The notes under the pieces are model-generated. The model worked only from the letters and a program-made list of their open reading frames with translations, was not told the origin of the DNA and searched no databases. DNA of 47,691 nucleotides, taken from positions 1-47,691 of the forward strand of contig NZ_CALVGS010000133.1 in assembly GCF_944327115.1 (NCBI RefSeq), written 5' to 3'. The DNA is from an uncultured Traorella sp. GTDB taxonomy: Bacteria > Bacillota_I > Bacilli_A > Erysipelotrichales > Erysipelotrichaceae. A program made the translations under genes and the position numbers. This document shows positions 6,545 to 14,615 of the stretch, in pieces; the stretch's first letter is position 1, and every line of letters begins with the position of its first letter.

Positions 6545-8539
6545 ATGGAATTAAAAGAGATCACAACGCCAAAAAAAATTGAAATCTTAAAGACCATGGG
6601 AATCGAAAGTGTTGAGGATATATTGACGCATTATCCTTTTCGTTATGAGGAACATGAACGTAAGCCGATAAGTGAATGGAAGATCAATGAAAAGATTTTT
6701 ACAAGCGGTGTCATCTGTTCATCTGCCCGTGTCATTCGTTTGGGGGGCAAGAAAAGCATGACCCGTTTTTCAATGATGATCGATGATGAAGAATTTTTTT
6801 GCAGTATCTTTAATCGTCCATGGACAAATATCTTTCCTGTCGGCAAGACCTTGACGATCAGCGGTATTTATCAGGGAGGCAATAAGATTACCCTGACAAA
6901 TGTTAATTCAATGCCGATTGAATCGCAGCTGGGCTTGCAAAGCGTTTATTCCACGACGCAGGCATTATCCCAGAAGGATTGGATCAAGCTGGTCGATAAG
7001 GCCTTGGAGGTATGCTCAGATAAGATCGAAGAGCGGATTCCGGAGGAATACCGCTTGAAATATAAGCTATTGCCAAGAAGGGAAGCTCTTTATTTCATTC
7101 ATAAGCCGAAGACCCGGCATGCGCTTGTCCAGGCGCTTCGGACACTGAAGTATGAGGAATTTTTGATTTTTCAGTGCTGTATGCAGATCAGCCGCAGTGA
7201 AAATATGAAAATTCAGGGTGTAGGTAAGGAGTTTTCAAATGATGAGGTATATGAGCTGGCACGTAATCTTTCCTTTGAACTGACCGGTGATCAGAAGTCA
7301 TGCATTGATGAGATCTTACATGATCTGCATGCTTCGACGTGCATGATGCGCTTGCTTCAGGGAGATGTCGGCTGTGGAAAAACGCTGGTTGCGGCTTTTG
7401 CCGCTTATGCTTGTGTCTGTGCGCATAAGCAGGTGGCTTTTATGGCTCCGACAGAGATCCTGGCGAAACAGCATCTGGCCACTCTTTCGAAGGTCTATGA
7501 AGGCTTTGGTGTACGCTTGCGGCTCTACTGTTCTTCTTTGAAGAAAAGTGAAAAAGAAGAGATCTTAGAAAAGCTTACTAAAGGACAATTGGATATCCTC
7601 GTCGGAACGCATGCGCTTTTTCAGGACGATGTCCATTATGCGGATCTGGGTTTGGTGATCACGGATGAGCAGCATCGCTTTGGTGTGGAACAACGCAGAA
7701 AACTGTTAAATAAAGGGAAAAAGGTCGATATGCTTTTAATGAGTGCGACGCCGATCCCGCGAACGTTGGCTTCTTCTATTTATGGTGATCTGGATGTTTC
7801 AACGATCAGAGAATATCCAAAGGGAAGGAATGTCACTCAGACGTATTATATTGCTTCAAAAAGCATGAAACCGATCTTAAAGGATGTGCTTATGAAGATC
7901 GATGCAGGTGAACAGTGTTATGTGGTTTGTCCCAGCATCGAAGAAAATGAAGATTATAAGATGAGCAGCGTCATTTCAATATATGAAGGAATGTGTAAAA
8001 TCTTAAAGGGATATCGCATCGGACTTCTTCACGGTCAGATGAAAAGTGAAGAAAAAGATGCAGTCATGAATCGTTTTCTTGCTCATGAGCTGGATATCTT
8101 AGTTGCTACCAGCGTCATTGAAGTCGGTGTCGATGTGAAAGATGCGAATATCATGGTGATCTATGATGCCCACCGTTTTGGTTTGAGCCAGATCCATCAG
8201 CTTCGCGGACGTGTGGGGCGGGGTGAACGTCAGGGAATCTGTTACCTTTTAAGTGATACGAAGGATGAAGAAAGCATTGCCCGCCTTAAAAAGCTGGAGG
8301 AATGTCATGACGGCTTTGAGCTTTCTTTTTATGATCTGAAGATGCGGGGTCCGGGAGATATCCTCGGCAAGCGTCAAAGCGGATTGCCAAGCTTTATATT
8401 GGGAGATCTTGTTCAGGATTCCAATATTTTGAACAGTGCCCGTGAGGATGCGGTGGAAATTGTAAAACATATTGAGGATTATCCAGGCTTGAAAAAGATT
8501 TGCGAAAAATATACTTTAGAAAATAAATATCTTGATTAA
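6545..8539 (+). CDS. recG: ATP-dependent DNA helicase RecG
   Basis: The 664-residue product has the RecG layout: an N-terminal OB-fold wedge domain (about 50-150), then two helicase domains. Motif I, LLQGDVGCGKT, is near residue 272, the DEQH box (ITDEQHRFG) near 373, SATPIPRT (motif III) near 398, and HQLRGRVGRGE (motif VI) near 550. RecG remodels stalled replication forks and branched DNA by reversing and unwinding Holliday-like junctions. Start: ATG 6545 is favoured; a TTG 18 bases upstream is in frame but lies within the -10 region and has no ribosome-binding site either. The protein is of usual length for Firmicutes RecG (about 680). It sits 20 bases after the radical SAM gene and precedes rnc. 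Confidence 0.95.
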   Translation: MELKEITTPKKIEILKTMGIESVEDILTHYPFRYEEHERKPISEWKINEKIFTSGVICSSARVIRLGGKKSMTRFSMMIDDEEFFCSIFNRPWTNIFPVGKTLTISGIYQGGNKITLTNVNSMPIESQLGLQSVYSTTQALSQKDWIKLVDKALEVCSDKIEERIPEEYRLKYKLLPRREALYFIHKPKTRHALVQALRTLKYEEFLIFQCCMQISRSENMKIQGVGKEFSNDEVYELARNLSFELTGDQKSCIDEILHDLHASTCMMRLLQGDVGCGKTLVAAFAAYACVCAHKQVAFMAPTEILAKQHLATLSKVYEGFGVRLRLYCSSLKKSEKEEILEKLTKGQLDILVGTHALFQDDVHYADLGLVITDEQHRFGVEQRRKLLNKGKKVDMLLMSATPIPRTLASSIYGDLDVSTIREYPKGRNVTQTYYIASKSMKPILKDVLMKIDAGEQCYVVCPSIEENEDYKMSSVISIYEGMCKILKGYRIGLLHGQMKSEEKDAVMNRFLAHELDILVATSVIEVGVDVKDANIMVIYDAHRFGLSQIHQLRGRVGRGERQGICYLLSDTKDEESIARLKKLEECHDGFELSFYDLKMRGPGDILGKRQSGLPSFILGDLVQDSNILNSAREDAVEIVKHIEDYPGLKKICEKYTLENKYLD

Positions 8540-8541
8540 AA

Positions 8542-8552
8542 TATGATATAAT
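8542..8552 (+). promoter_or_regulatory. Extended -10 promoter of rnc
   Basis: TATGATATAAT lies across and just after the recG stop codon region, identical to the promoter core at 3463-3473. Predicted initiation is near 8559, leaving a leader of about 13 bases with GGAGG at 8563-8567. Confidence 0.6.
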
Positions 8553-8571
8553 GGGGGAACATGGAGGAAAT

Positions 8572-9252
8572 ATGGAAATATTCGACTGGCTTAAAGAAAG
8601 AAATATCGAGGTAAATGATAAAAATCTGATACAGAATGCGTTTGTTCATTCATCATATGTGAATGAACATCGTACTTTTAAAAGCGATAATGAGCGATTG
8701 GAATTTATGGGAGATGCTGTCTTGCAGGTATGGTCGGCCAGAAAGCTTTTCGAGCTTCAGCCGCCATTGGATGAGGGGCATATGACGACATTGCGTGCGC
8801 AGCTTGTCAGTGAAGCAGCTTTGGCACAATATACACGGGAATTGAAGCTGAATCAGTTTTTATTGCTGGGAGTCGGTGAAGAAAAGACCGGAGGTCGTGA
8901 ACGTGAATCGATCATGGCGGATATGTTTGAGGCATTTATCGGGGCATTGTATCTGGATAGCGGCTTTGATAATGTCTGCAAGGTATTGGAGAGCGTGATC
9001 ACACCGCATATTTTGGCGCCTAAGGCTGAAAATCTCATTGATTATAAGACCAAGCTCCAGGAATATGTGCAGGCAGATGCCCGCAGGACCGTCAATTATG
9101 AGGTCATTCATATGGAGGGCCCGAATAATCAGCCGGTATTTGAAGTAATCGTAAAGATGGATGATATCATTCTTGGCAAGGGTAAGGGTCCTTCCAAGAA
9201 AAAAGCTGAGCAGGCAGCAGCAAAGGATGCTTTTGAGAAAATGGTGAAATAG
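8572..9252 (+). CDS. rnc: Ribonuclease III
   Basis: The product is 226 residues from ATG 8572, which follows GGAGG by four bases. An upstream in-frame ATG at 8551 overlaps the promoter -10 and is unlikely to be used. The RNase III signature NERLEFMGDAVLQV is near residues 38-51, with Glu/Asp side chains for the catalytic Mg2+ ions, and the second acidic cluster (ADMFEAFIGALYLDSGF) near 113-130. A double-stranded RNA-binding domain (about 155-226) ends with KGKGPSKKKAEQAAAKDA. The enzyme processes rRNA precursors and other structured RNAs. In many Firmicutes rnc is next to smc and ftsY; here it lies between recG and polC. Confidence 0.95.
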   Translation: MEIFDWLKERNIEVNDKNLIQNAFVHSSYVNEHRTFKSDNERLEFMGDAVLQVWSARKLFELQPPLDEGHMTTLRAQLVSEAALAQYTRELKLNQFLLLGVGEEKTGGRERESIMADMFEAFIGALYLDSGFDNVCKVLESVITPHILAPKAENLIDYKTKLQEYVQADARRTVNYEVIHMEGPNNQPVFEVIVKMDDIILGKGKGPSKKKAEQAAAKDAFEKMVK

Positions 9253-9262
9253 CCATTTTTTT
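9238..9262 (+). terminator. Weak intrinsic terminator at the end of rnc
   Basis: AAAATGG (9238-9244) and CCATTTT (9253-9259) form a 7-bp stem with an 8-base loop that contains the rnc stop codon, followed by T residues to 9262. It overlaps the end of the gene. It is AT-rich and probably allows partial read-through into polC. Confidence 0.5.
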
Positions 9263-9277
9263 AGAAAGGAGATTTTC

Positions 9278-12200
9278 ATGAATATTGAGTATCTGTTGAA
9301 ACAGCTGAAAATGGAAGAAGAAAGCTCTTATTTTCAACAAGCAAAAATGGAGAAGCCCGTTTATTATAAAAGCAGCCAAAAGCTTTGTGTCTATCTGAAG
9401 CTTGAAAAGCCGCTTCCTTTTCAAATATGGCGCATGTTGAAGGACCGCCTGATGAAGCATCTCAAATGCAGCGTAGAGATGGAAATCTCTGTTTTGAACA
9501 TGAGCATGGAGGATGGGCTTTTAAAGGAATATGCGGATGAGTGCATCATTTTAAATCACTTGCATCTGCATAATGAGATTCACGAAGGAAAGATGAAGAT
9601 CAGCGAGGAGCAGACAGAAGATTTTTACGTGCTTCAGGAATGGCTGAAAAAAGCAGGTTTAAAGCTTGAAGAGGAAAAGGAAACAGCTGTTTTGATTGAA
9701 GAGGTGAAAAAGGTAAAAGCACCGAAAGTTACTTATACACCTGAAGCTCCTAAGGAAAAAAAGAGTTATGTCCCACGAGGTAAAAAAACATATCTGCCGC
9801 TTACGCTTCATGAAATTCATGAAGCCTGTGAAAATGTAGAGATATGGGGAGATATCTTTGAAATCGAGATGCGTCCGGTAGGAAAGAGCATGTTGCAAAG
9901 CGTTTATCTGGCAGACGATGACGATGCGATCGTCATGAAACGTTTTTCAGGAGCGCGTTTAAGCGAAGAAGAGATGAACCAGCTAAAGGTAGGTCAGCGA
10001 ATCCGTGCCTATGGAAGAGTGGTCGATGACTCTTATTTGCGCACTCTTGTTTTTATGCCGGACAGAATAGAAGTGATCGAGAAAAAAATGCGTGAAGATA
10101 CTGCCGAAAAGAAAAGGGTCGAGCTTCATCTGCATACCAAGCTTTCAGAAATGGATGGGGTCAGTGATATTTCCCAGTATATCGATCAGGCAGCAGCATG
10201 GAACCATACGGCTTTAGCGATCACGGATCATCTGGTCGTACAGGATTTTCCAAAGGCCCAGCGTTACCTGGAAAAGATCAATAAGGGAAGAGAGCATCCG
10301 ATCAAGATGCTGTATGGGGTTGAGATGAATATGGTCGATCCTGAATTGAACATCGTGACCCATCCGAATGATACGAAGCTGGAAGAAGCGAGCTATTGTA
10401 TCTTTGACCTTGAAACGACCGGCTTATCGAGCCGTTATGATCATATCATCGAATTTGGTGGTGTCATCGTTGAAAATCGTGAAGTAAAAGACAAATTACA
10501 GATGTTTATCAAGCCTCCTGTTGCTTTAAGTGCTTTTACGACCAATTTGACAAATATCACGGAAGATGATCTGGCAAATGCTTTGCCTTTTGAAGAAGCT
10601 GCTGATAAAATCTTAGAATTTATTGGAGATCGGGTATTGGTGGCTCATAATGCTTCTTTTGACGTAAACTTTATCAATGATTCACTGATCCGTATCGGCC
10701 GGAAGCCATTGGAAAATCCGGTGATTGATACCTTGGATCTGTCTTATTCGATGCACGCGGATCGCAAGGCCCACCGTCTTGGCAATGTTGCCCGTATCTA
10801 TAATATCAAATATGATGAAGAGGTTGCTCACCGTGCTGATTATGATGCGCAGGTGCTGAGTGATGTTTATTTGAATATGCTGAATGAACTCAAAGATGTA
10901 AAGACCTTAAATGAGCTGTCTCATTATTATACAGAAGCCTGTTTTTCTAAGGTAAGGGTAAAGCATATCGTTGTCTTTGCGAAAAATAAGGCAGGACTGA
11001 AATCTTTGTTTGAACTGATTACCTTATCTCATACGAAGCATTTGGCTTATAATGGCAAAAGCAGTGCGAATATTGTCGCCGAACCGCGTATCTTTCGAAG
11101 AGAGATCGAGGAAAGAAGGGAAAACCTTTTATTGGGCAGTGCCTGCAGCAATGGCGAAGTGTTTGAGATCGCTCATACCCGTAATGAAGAGCAATTGAAA
11201 AAAGTCGTTTCTTTCTATGATTTTATAGAAATTCAGCCATTAGAAAATTATCGCTTTTTGATCGAAAGGAATACGATTGCCAGCCAGGATCGCTTAAAAG
11301 AGATCTTATCGGGTATCATTGCAGCGGCGGATGAGTTGGGAAAATTGGTCGTTGCGACGGGTGATTGTCATTATGTAGAGCCATCGCAAAAGAAAATCCG
11401 TGATATCTATATCAATTCGCAAGCGATCGGAGGCAAACGTCATCCTTTATATATCTATGATGCCCAGCGCCGCAGAACGACGATCAATCCGGATCAGCAT
11501 TTCAGAAGCACGAATGAAATGCTGGAATGCTTTAACTGGTTAGATGAGAAGAAGGCTTATGAGATCGTTGTCGAAAATACGAATCTGATTGCCGATCAGA
11601 TTGAAAAGATCAATCGGGTCTATGATACGCTTTTCCCGCCTAAGATGGAAAATTCAGATAAGAAGCTGGCAGAAATCTGTTATGAAAATGCGTATAAAAA
11701 ATATGGCAATCCGCTTCCGAAGATCGTTGAGGACCGCTTGAAGCGTGAACTGGATTCGATCATCGGACATGGTTTTTATGTGGTTTACTATATTTCACAT
11801 CTGTTGGTGAAGAAGAGTCTGGAAGATGGCTATATGGTCGGAAGCCGAGGTTCTGTCGGCAGCAGCTTTGTGGCGACCATGGCCAATATCACAGAGGTTA
11901 ATCCATTGGCACCTCATTATGTTTGTCCAAAATGTCATTATGTCGAGTTTTTTACTGACGGTTCAGTTGCCAGTGGCTTTGATCTGCCGGATAAGAAATG
12001 TCCGAATTGCGGTGAGATCATTCGTGGTGACGGACAGGATATCCCGTTTGAAACCTTTCTGGGATTTGAAGGGGACAAGGTTCCTGATATTGATTTGAAC
12101 TTCTCGGGTGACTATCAGCCGCGAGCCCATAATTATCTTAAAGAAGTTTTTGGTGAAGACCATGTATTTAGAGCGGGTACGATTGGTACGGTTGCCCAGC

Positions 12201-13543
12201 AGACGGCCTTTGGTTATGTGAAGGGGTATGAAGAAGAAATGGGCATTGAGGGGCAGATGCGTCAGGCACAGATCCTTCATTTGGCGAAGGGCTGTGACGG
12301 GGTCAAGCGTACGACCGGACAGCATCCGGGAGGTATCCTTGTCGTACCGAATGAATTTGATGTTCATGATTTCACACCGGTACAGTATCCGGCGAATAAC
12401 CCATTTGCCGATTGGAAAACGACCCATTTTGAATTCCATGATATCCATGACAATCTTTTGAAATTTGATATTCTCGGTCATGTCGATCCGACAGCGATGA
12501 AGCTATTGGAAGAACAAAGCGGGATCGATCCGAAAACGATTCCGATGAATGATCCGGAAACGATGAAAATTTTCTCAAGTGTCGAAAGTTTACATATTGA
12601 TACCTCTAAAAATACAGAAGTTACGGGAGCTGCCGGTATTCCGGAGTTTGGTACACCGTTTGTCCGCGGTATCCTGGAATTGACCAAACCTACGACTTTT
12701 GATGAACTGGTACGTATTTCCGGTCTTTCTCATGGTACGGATGTCTGGCTGAATAATGCCAAGGATCTGATCGACAGCGGTCAGTGTACATTGAAGAATG
12801 TTATCGGATGTCGTGATGATATCATGGTGTATCTGCTTCATAAGGGACTTCCTGCGAAGCTGGCTTTTACGATCATGGAAAGCGTTCGTAAAGGTAAAGG
12901 CTTGAAGGATGAGTGGAAAGAGGAAATGAGCAAGAAGGAATATAATATCGATCCTTGGTATATTGACAGCTGTCTAAAGATCAAATACATGTTCCCGAAA
13001 GCCCATGCGGTTGCCTATGTCATGATGGCGGTGCGTATTGCCTGGTTTAAAGTCCATCAGCCTTTATATTATTACTGCATGTTCTTTTCGATTCGCTGTG
13101 ATGCCTATGAAATTGAAACGATGATTGCCGGTGAAAACATGATTCGTTCAAGAATGAATGAAATTGCCCAAAAGATGAATTCCAATGAATATAAAAATGA
13201 AGTATCTAAAAAAGAAAAAGATATTTATTCAACCTTGGAACTGGCTTTGGAAATGGTATTGCGCGGTTATCGGATCGGCAATATCGATCTGAATCGCTCA
13301 CAGGCAAGCACTTTTATCGTAGATCCGGATCATAAGAATACGATCATACCGCCATTTACGACGATTGATGGATTGGGAAGCAACGTTGCGGAAACGGTTG
13401 TTGAAGAAAGAGAAAAACGTCCATTCTTATCAAAACAGGATCTGATGGCACGTACTTCTTTGAATGGAACCCACATCAAAAAATTGGAAAGCATGGGCGT
13501 ATTAAAAGATCTTCAGGAAGAAAATCAAATGTCCTTATTTTAA
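9278..13543 (+). CDS. polC: DNA polymerase III alpha subunit, Gram-positive PolC type
   Basis: ATG 9278 has AAAGGAG upstream; 1421 residues, near the 1437 of B. subtilis PolC. Domain order fits PolC: N-terminal and OB regions (1-275), PHP start RVELHLHTKLSEMDGV (about 280), an inserted DEDDh 3'-5' exonuclease (CIFDLETTGL near 375; VLVAHNASFDVNF; HRADYDAQ near 530), the remaining PHP, then the polymerase core with the zinc motif CPKC...CPNC (about 881-913) and GDKVPDIDLNFSGDYQ (about 930-945), whose aspartates are catalytic. TGQHPGGI is near 1015, and a helix-hairpin-helix-like end near 1370. PolC is the replicative polymerase of low-GC Gram-positives, with its own proofreading. No frameshift is seen. 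It ends in a strong terminator. Confidence 0.97.
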   Translation: MNIEYLLKQLKMEEESSYFQQAKMEKPVYYKSSQKLCVYLKLEKPLPFQIWRMLKDRLMKHLKCSVEMEISVLNMSMEDGLLKEYADECIILNHLHLHNEIHEGKMKISEEQTEDFYVLQEWLKKAGLKLEEEKETAVLIEEVKKVKAPKVTYTPEAPKEKKSYVPRGKKTYLPLTLHEIHEACENVEIWGDIFEIEMRPVGKSMLQSVYLADDDDAIVMKRFSGARLSEEEMNQLKVGQRIRAYGRVVDDSYLRTLVFMPDRIEVIEKKMREDTAEKKRVELHLHTKLSEMDGVSDISQYIDQAAAWNHTALAITDHLVVQDFPKAQRYLEKINKGREHPIKMLYGVEMNMVDPELNIVTHPNDTKLEEASYCIFDLETTGLSSRYDHIIEFGGVIVENREVKDKLQMFIKPPVALSAFTTNLTNITEDDLANALPFEEAADKILEFIGDRVLVAHNASFDVNFINDSLIRIGRKPLENPVIDTLDLSYSMHADRKAHRLGNVARIYNIKYDEEVAHRADYDAQVLSDVYLNMLNELKDVKTLNELSHYYTEACFSKVRVKHIVVFAKNKAGLKSLFELITLSHTKHLAYNGKSSANIVAEPRIFRREIEERRENLLLGSACSNGEVFEIAHTRNEEQLKKVVSFYDFIEIQPLENYRFLIERNTIASQDRLKEILSGIIAAADELGKLVVATGDCHYVEPSQKKIRDIYINSQAIGGKRHPLYIYDAQRRRTTINPDQHFRSTNEMLECFNWLDEKKAYEIVVENTNLIADQIEKINRVYDTLFPPKMENSDKKLAEICYENAYKKYGNPLPKIVEDRLKRELDSIIGHGFYVVYYISHLLVKKSLEDGYMVGSRGSVGSSFVATMANITEVNPLAPHYVCPKCHYVEFFTDGSVASGFDLPDKKCPNCGEIIRGDGQDIPFETFLGFEGDKVPDIDLNFSGDYQPRAHNYLKEVFGEDHVFRAGTIGTVAQQTAFGYVKGYEEEMGIEGQMRQAQILHLAKGCDGVKRTTGQHPGGILVVPNEFDVHDFTPVQYPANNPFADWKTTHFEFHDIHDNLLKFDILGHVDPTAMKLLEEQSGIDPKTIPMNDPETMKIFSSVESLHIDTSKNTEVTGAAGIPEFGTPFVRGILELTKPTTFDELVRISGLSHGTDVWLNNAKDLIDSGQCTLKNVIGCRDDIMVYLLHKGLPAKLAFTIMESVRKGKGLKDEWKEEMSKKEYNIDPWYIDSCLKIKYMFPKAHAVAYVMMAVRIAWFKVHQPLYYYCMFFSIRCDAYEIETMIAGENMIRSRMNEIAQKMNSNEYKNEVSKKEKDIYSTLELALEMVLRGYRIGNIDLNRSQASTFIVDPDHKNTIIPPFTTIDGLGSNVAETVVEEREKRPFLSKQDLMARTSLNGTHIKKLESMGVLKDLQEENQMSLF

Positions 13544-13544
13544 A

Positions 13545-13588
13545 AAAAGACTGCATTCAGATAAGTCAATATCTGGCTGCAGTCTTTT
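13545..13588. terminator. Strong bidirectional terminator between polC and the yitT-like gene
   Basis: AAAAGACTGCA (13545-13555) pairs with TGCAGTCTTTT (13578-13588). Inside it CAGATA (13558-13563) pairs with TATCTG (13570-13575), separated by one wobble and one mismatch, and a 6-base loop closes it. Poly-A before and poly-T after the stem allow termination of both convergent genes; the yitT-like stop codon lies inside. Confidence 0.9.
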
Positions 13589-14468
13589 ATTCGATATTTT
13601 TTTGTTCATAGTTACCGATGATCTGTTCGGTCTTCGATACAGTGATGAATATCTGGGGATCAATGAGCTGGGCCTGTGATGCGAGCTCATTGACCTCAAA
13701 GGAATTGCAGACAAGGATCAGCATGGTCTTTTCTTCTTTTGTATATGCGCCCTGGGCATAGAGTTGGGTAGCACCATGCTGGGTCATCTTAAATATCAGA
13801 TTGCTGATTTCTTCAGGTTTAGATGTAATCAGGCGCAAGGAAACAAGCTTATAACGGTCATGAAGATTATTGATGATGTAGGTGGCTGCAAACTGATAGA
13901 TCATGGAATAGAAGGCATCATAAAAGCCAAAATAAATGCCGGCAATGATCAAGATGAGGATATTGAAGAGCATGATCTGATTCCAAAAGGGCTTATTGTA
14001 TTTGTGTGACATATAAATCGCAATGAAATCCATGCCGCCGCTGCTGGCATTTGCCTGTAAGGCCAATAAACTTGAAAAACCGGCAATGACACCTCCGAAA
14101 AGGCTGAGAAGCAGCGGATCATCGACAAGAGAAAAACGGGGAATCAGGGTAATGAAAAAAGAAACGAGAACAAACTGCAGTCCTGAATAGAGAAGAAACT
14201 TTTTGCCGGCTACCTTTCTTACCAGAAAAATAGAAGCCAGATTCAATATCAGATACAGAAGGTTGAATGAAAGATCAAAATGTAAAAATTTTAAAGAAAG
14301 ACGATTGATCAAAACAGCGATCCCCAAAAAACCGGATGGATAGAGATGGGCCGTTTCCACGAATCCCTGTACTGCAACTGCTGAAAGAAAGCTTGAAAGT
14401 ATTACAAGGGATAAGGCTTTGAATTGTCGGATAGATATTTGATGTTCAATGTTGTTTGAATGTTTCAT
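13587..14468 (-). CDS. YitT-family membrane protein (DUF161 + DUF2179)
   Basis: The 293-residue product starts at ATG 14468-14466 with AAAGGAG about seven bases ahead. Residues 15-200 hold about five to six hydrophobic segments, including the SSLLALQANASSGGMDFIA region typical of YitT proteins, and residues 205-290 form a soluble DUF2179 domain (KLVSLRLITSKPEEISNLIF onward) that ends with a PQIFITVSKTEQIIGNY. The family is widespread in Firmicutes as integral membrane proteins of unknown biochemical role; the C-terminal domain faces the cytosol and may bind a small ligand, by inference. The gene has a near-consensus promoter and converges on polC. Confidence 0.9.
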   Translation of the reverse strand: MKHSNNIEHQISIRQFKALSLVILSSFLSAVAVQGFVETAHLYPSGFLGIAVLINRLSLKFLHFDLSFNLLYLILNLASIFLVRKVAGKKFLLYSGLQFVLVSFFITLIPRFSLVDDPLLLSLFGGVIAGFSSLLALQANASSGGMDFIAIYMSHKYNKPFWNQIMLFNILILIIAGIYFGFYDAFYSMIYQFAATYIINNLHDRYKLVSLRLITSKPEEISNLIFKMTQHGATQLYAQGAYTKEEKTMLILVCNSFEVNELASQAQLIDPQIFITVSKTEQIIGNYEQKNIE

Positions 14469-14489
14469 ATAAACTCCTTTTGTGATGTT

Positions 14490-14518
14490 GTTATACTATT
14501 GAGATTTGGTTTTGTCAA
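14490..14518 (-). promoter_or_regulatory. Near-consensus promoter of the yitT-like gene
   Basis: On the - strand a perfect TTGACA (14518-14513) is followed after 17 bases by TATAAC (14495-14490). Initiation near 14483 leaves a leader of about 15 bases with AAAGGAG. Confidence 0.8.
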
Positions 14519-14546
14519 CCGGATTTGAATTATTTATAGTTTAGAC

Positions 14547-14575
14547 TAGTCAATTAAGAAAAAAAAAGCTATAAT
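14547..14575 (+). promoter_or_regulatory. Promoter of the PPDK gene
   Basis: TAGTCA at 14547-14552 and a perfect TATAAT at 14570-14575 are 17 bases apart. Initiation near 14582 gives a leader of about 34 bases with AGGAGG close to the start. The -35 matches consensus at four of six positions. Confidence 0.6.
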
Positions 14576-14615
14576 ATGTTGGTAAGCGATTACATATTAC
14601 TAGGAGGAATTTTTA

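Noticed and set aside
11963-12481. 172-codon - strand open frame inside polC
   Set aside because: Shadow of the polymerase core; no promoter or ribosome-binding site and no recognisable motif.
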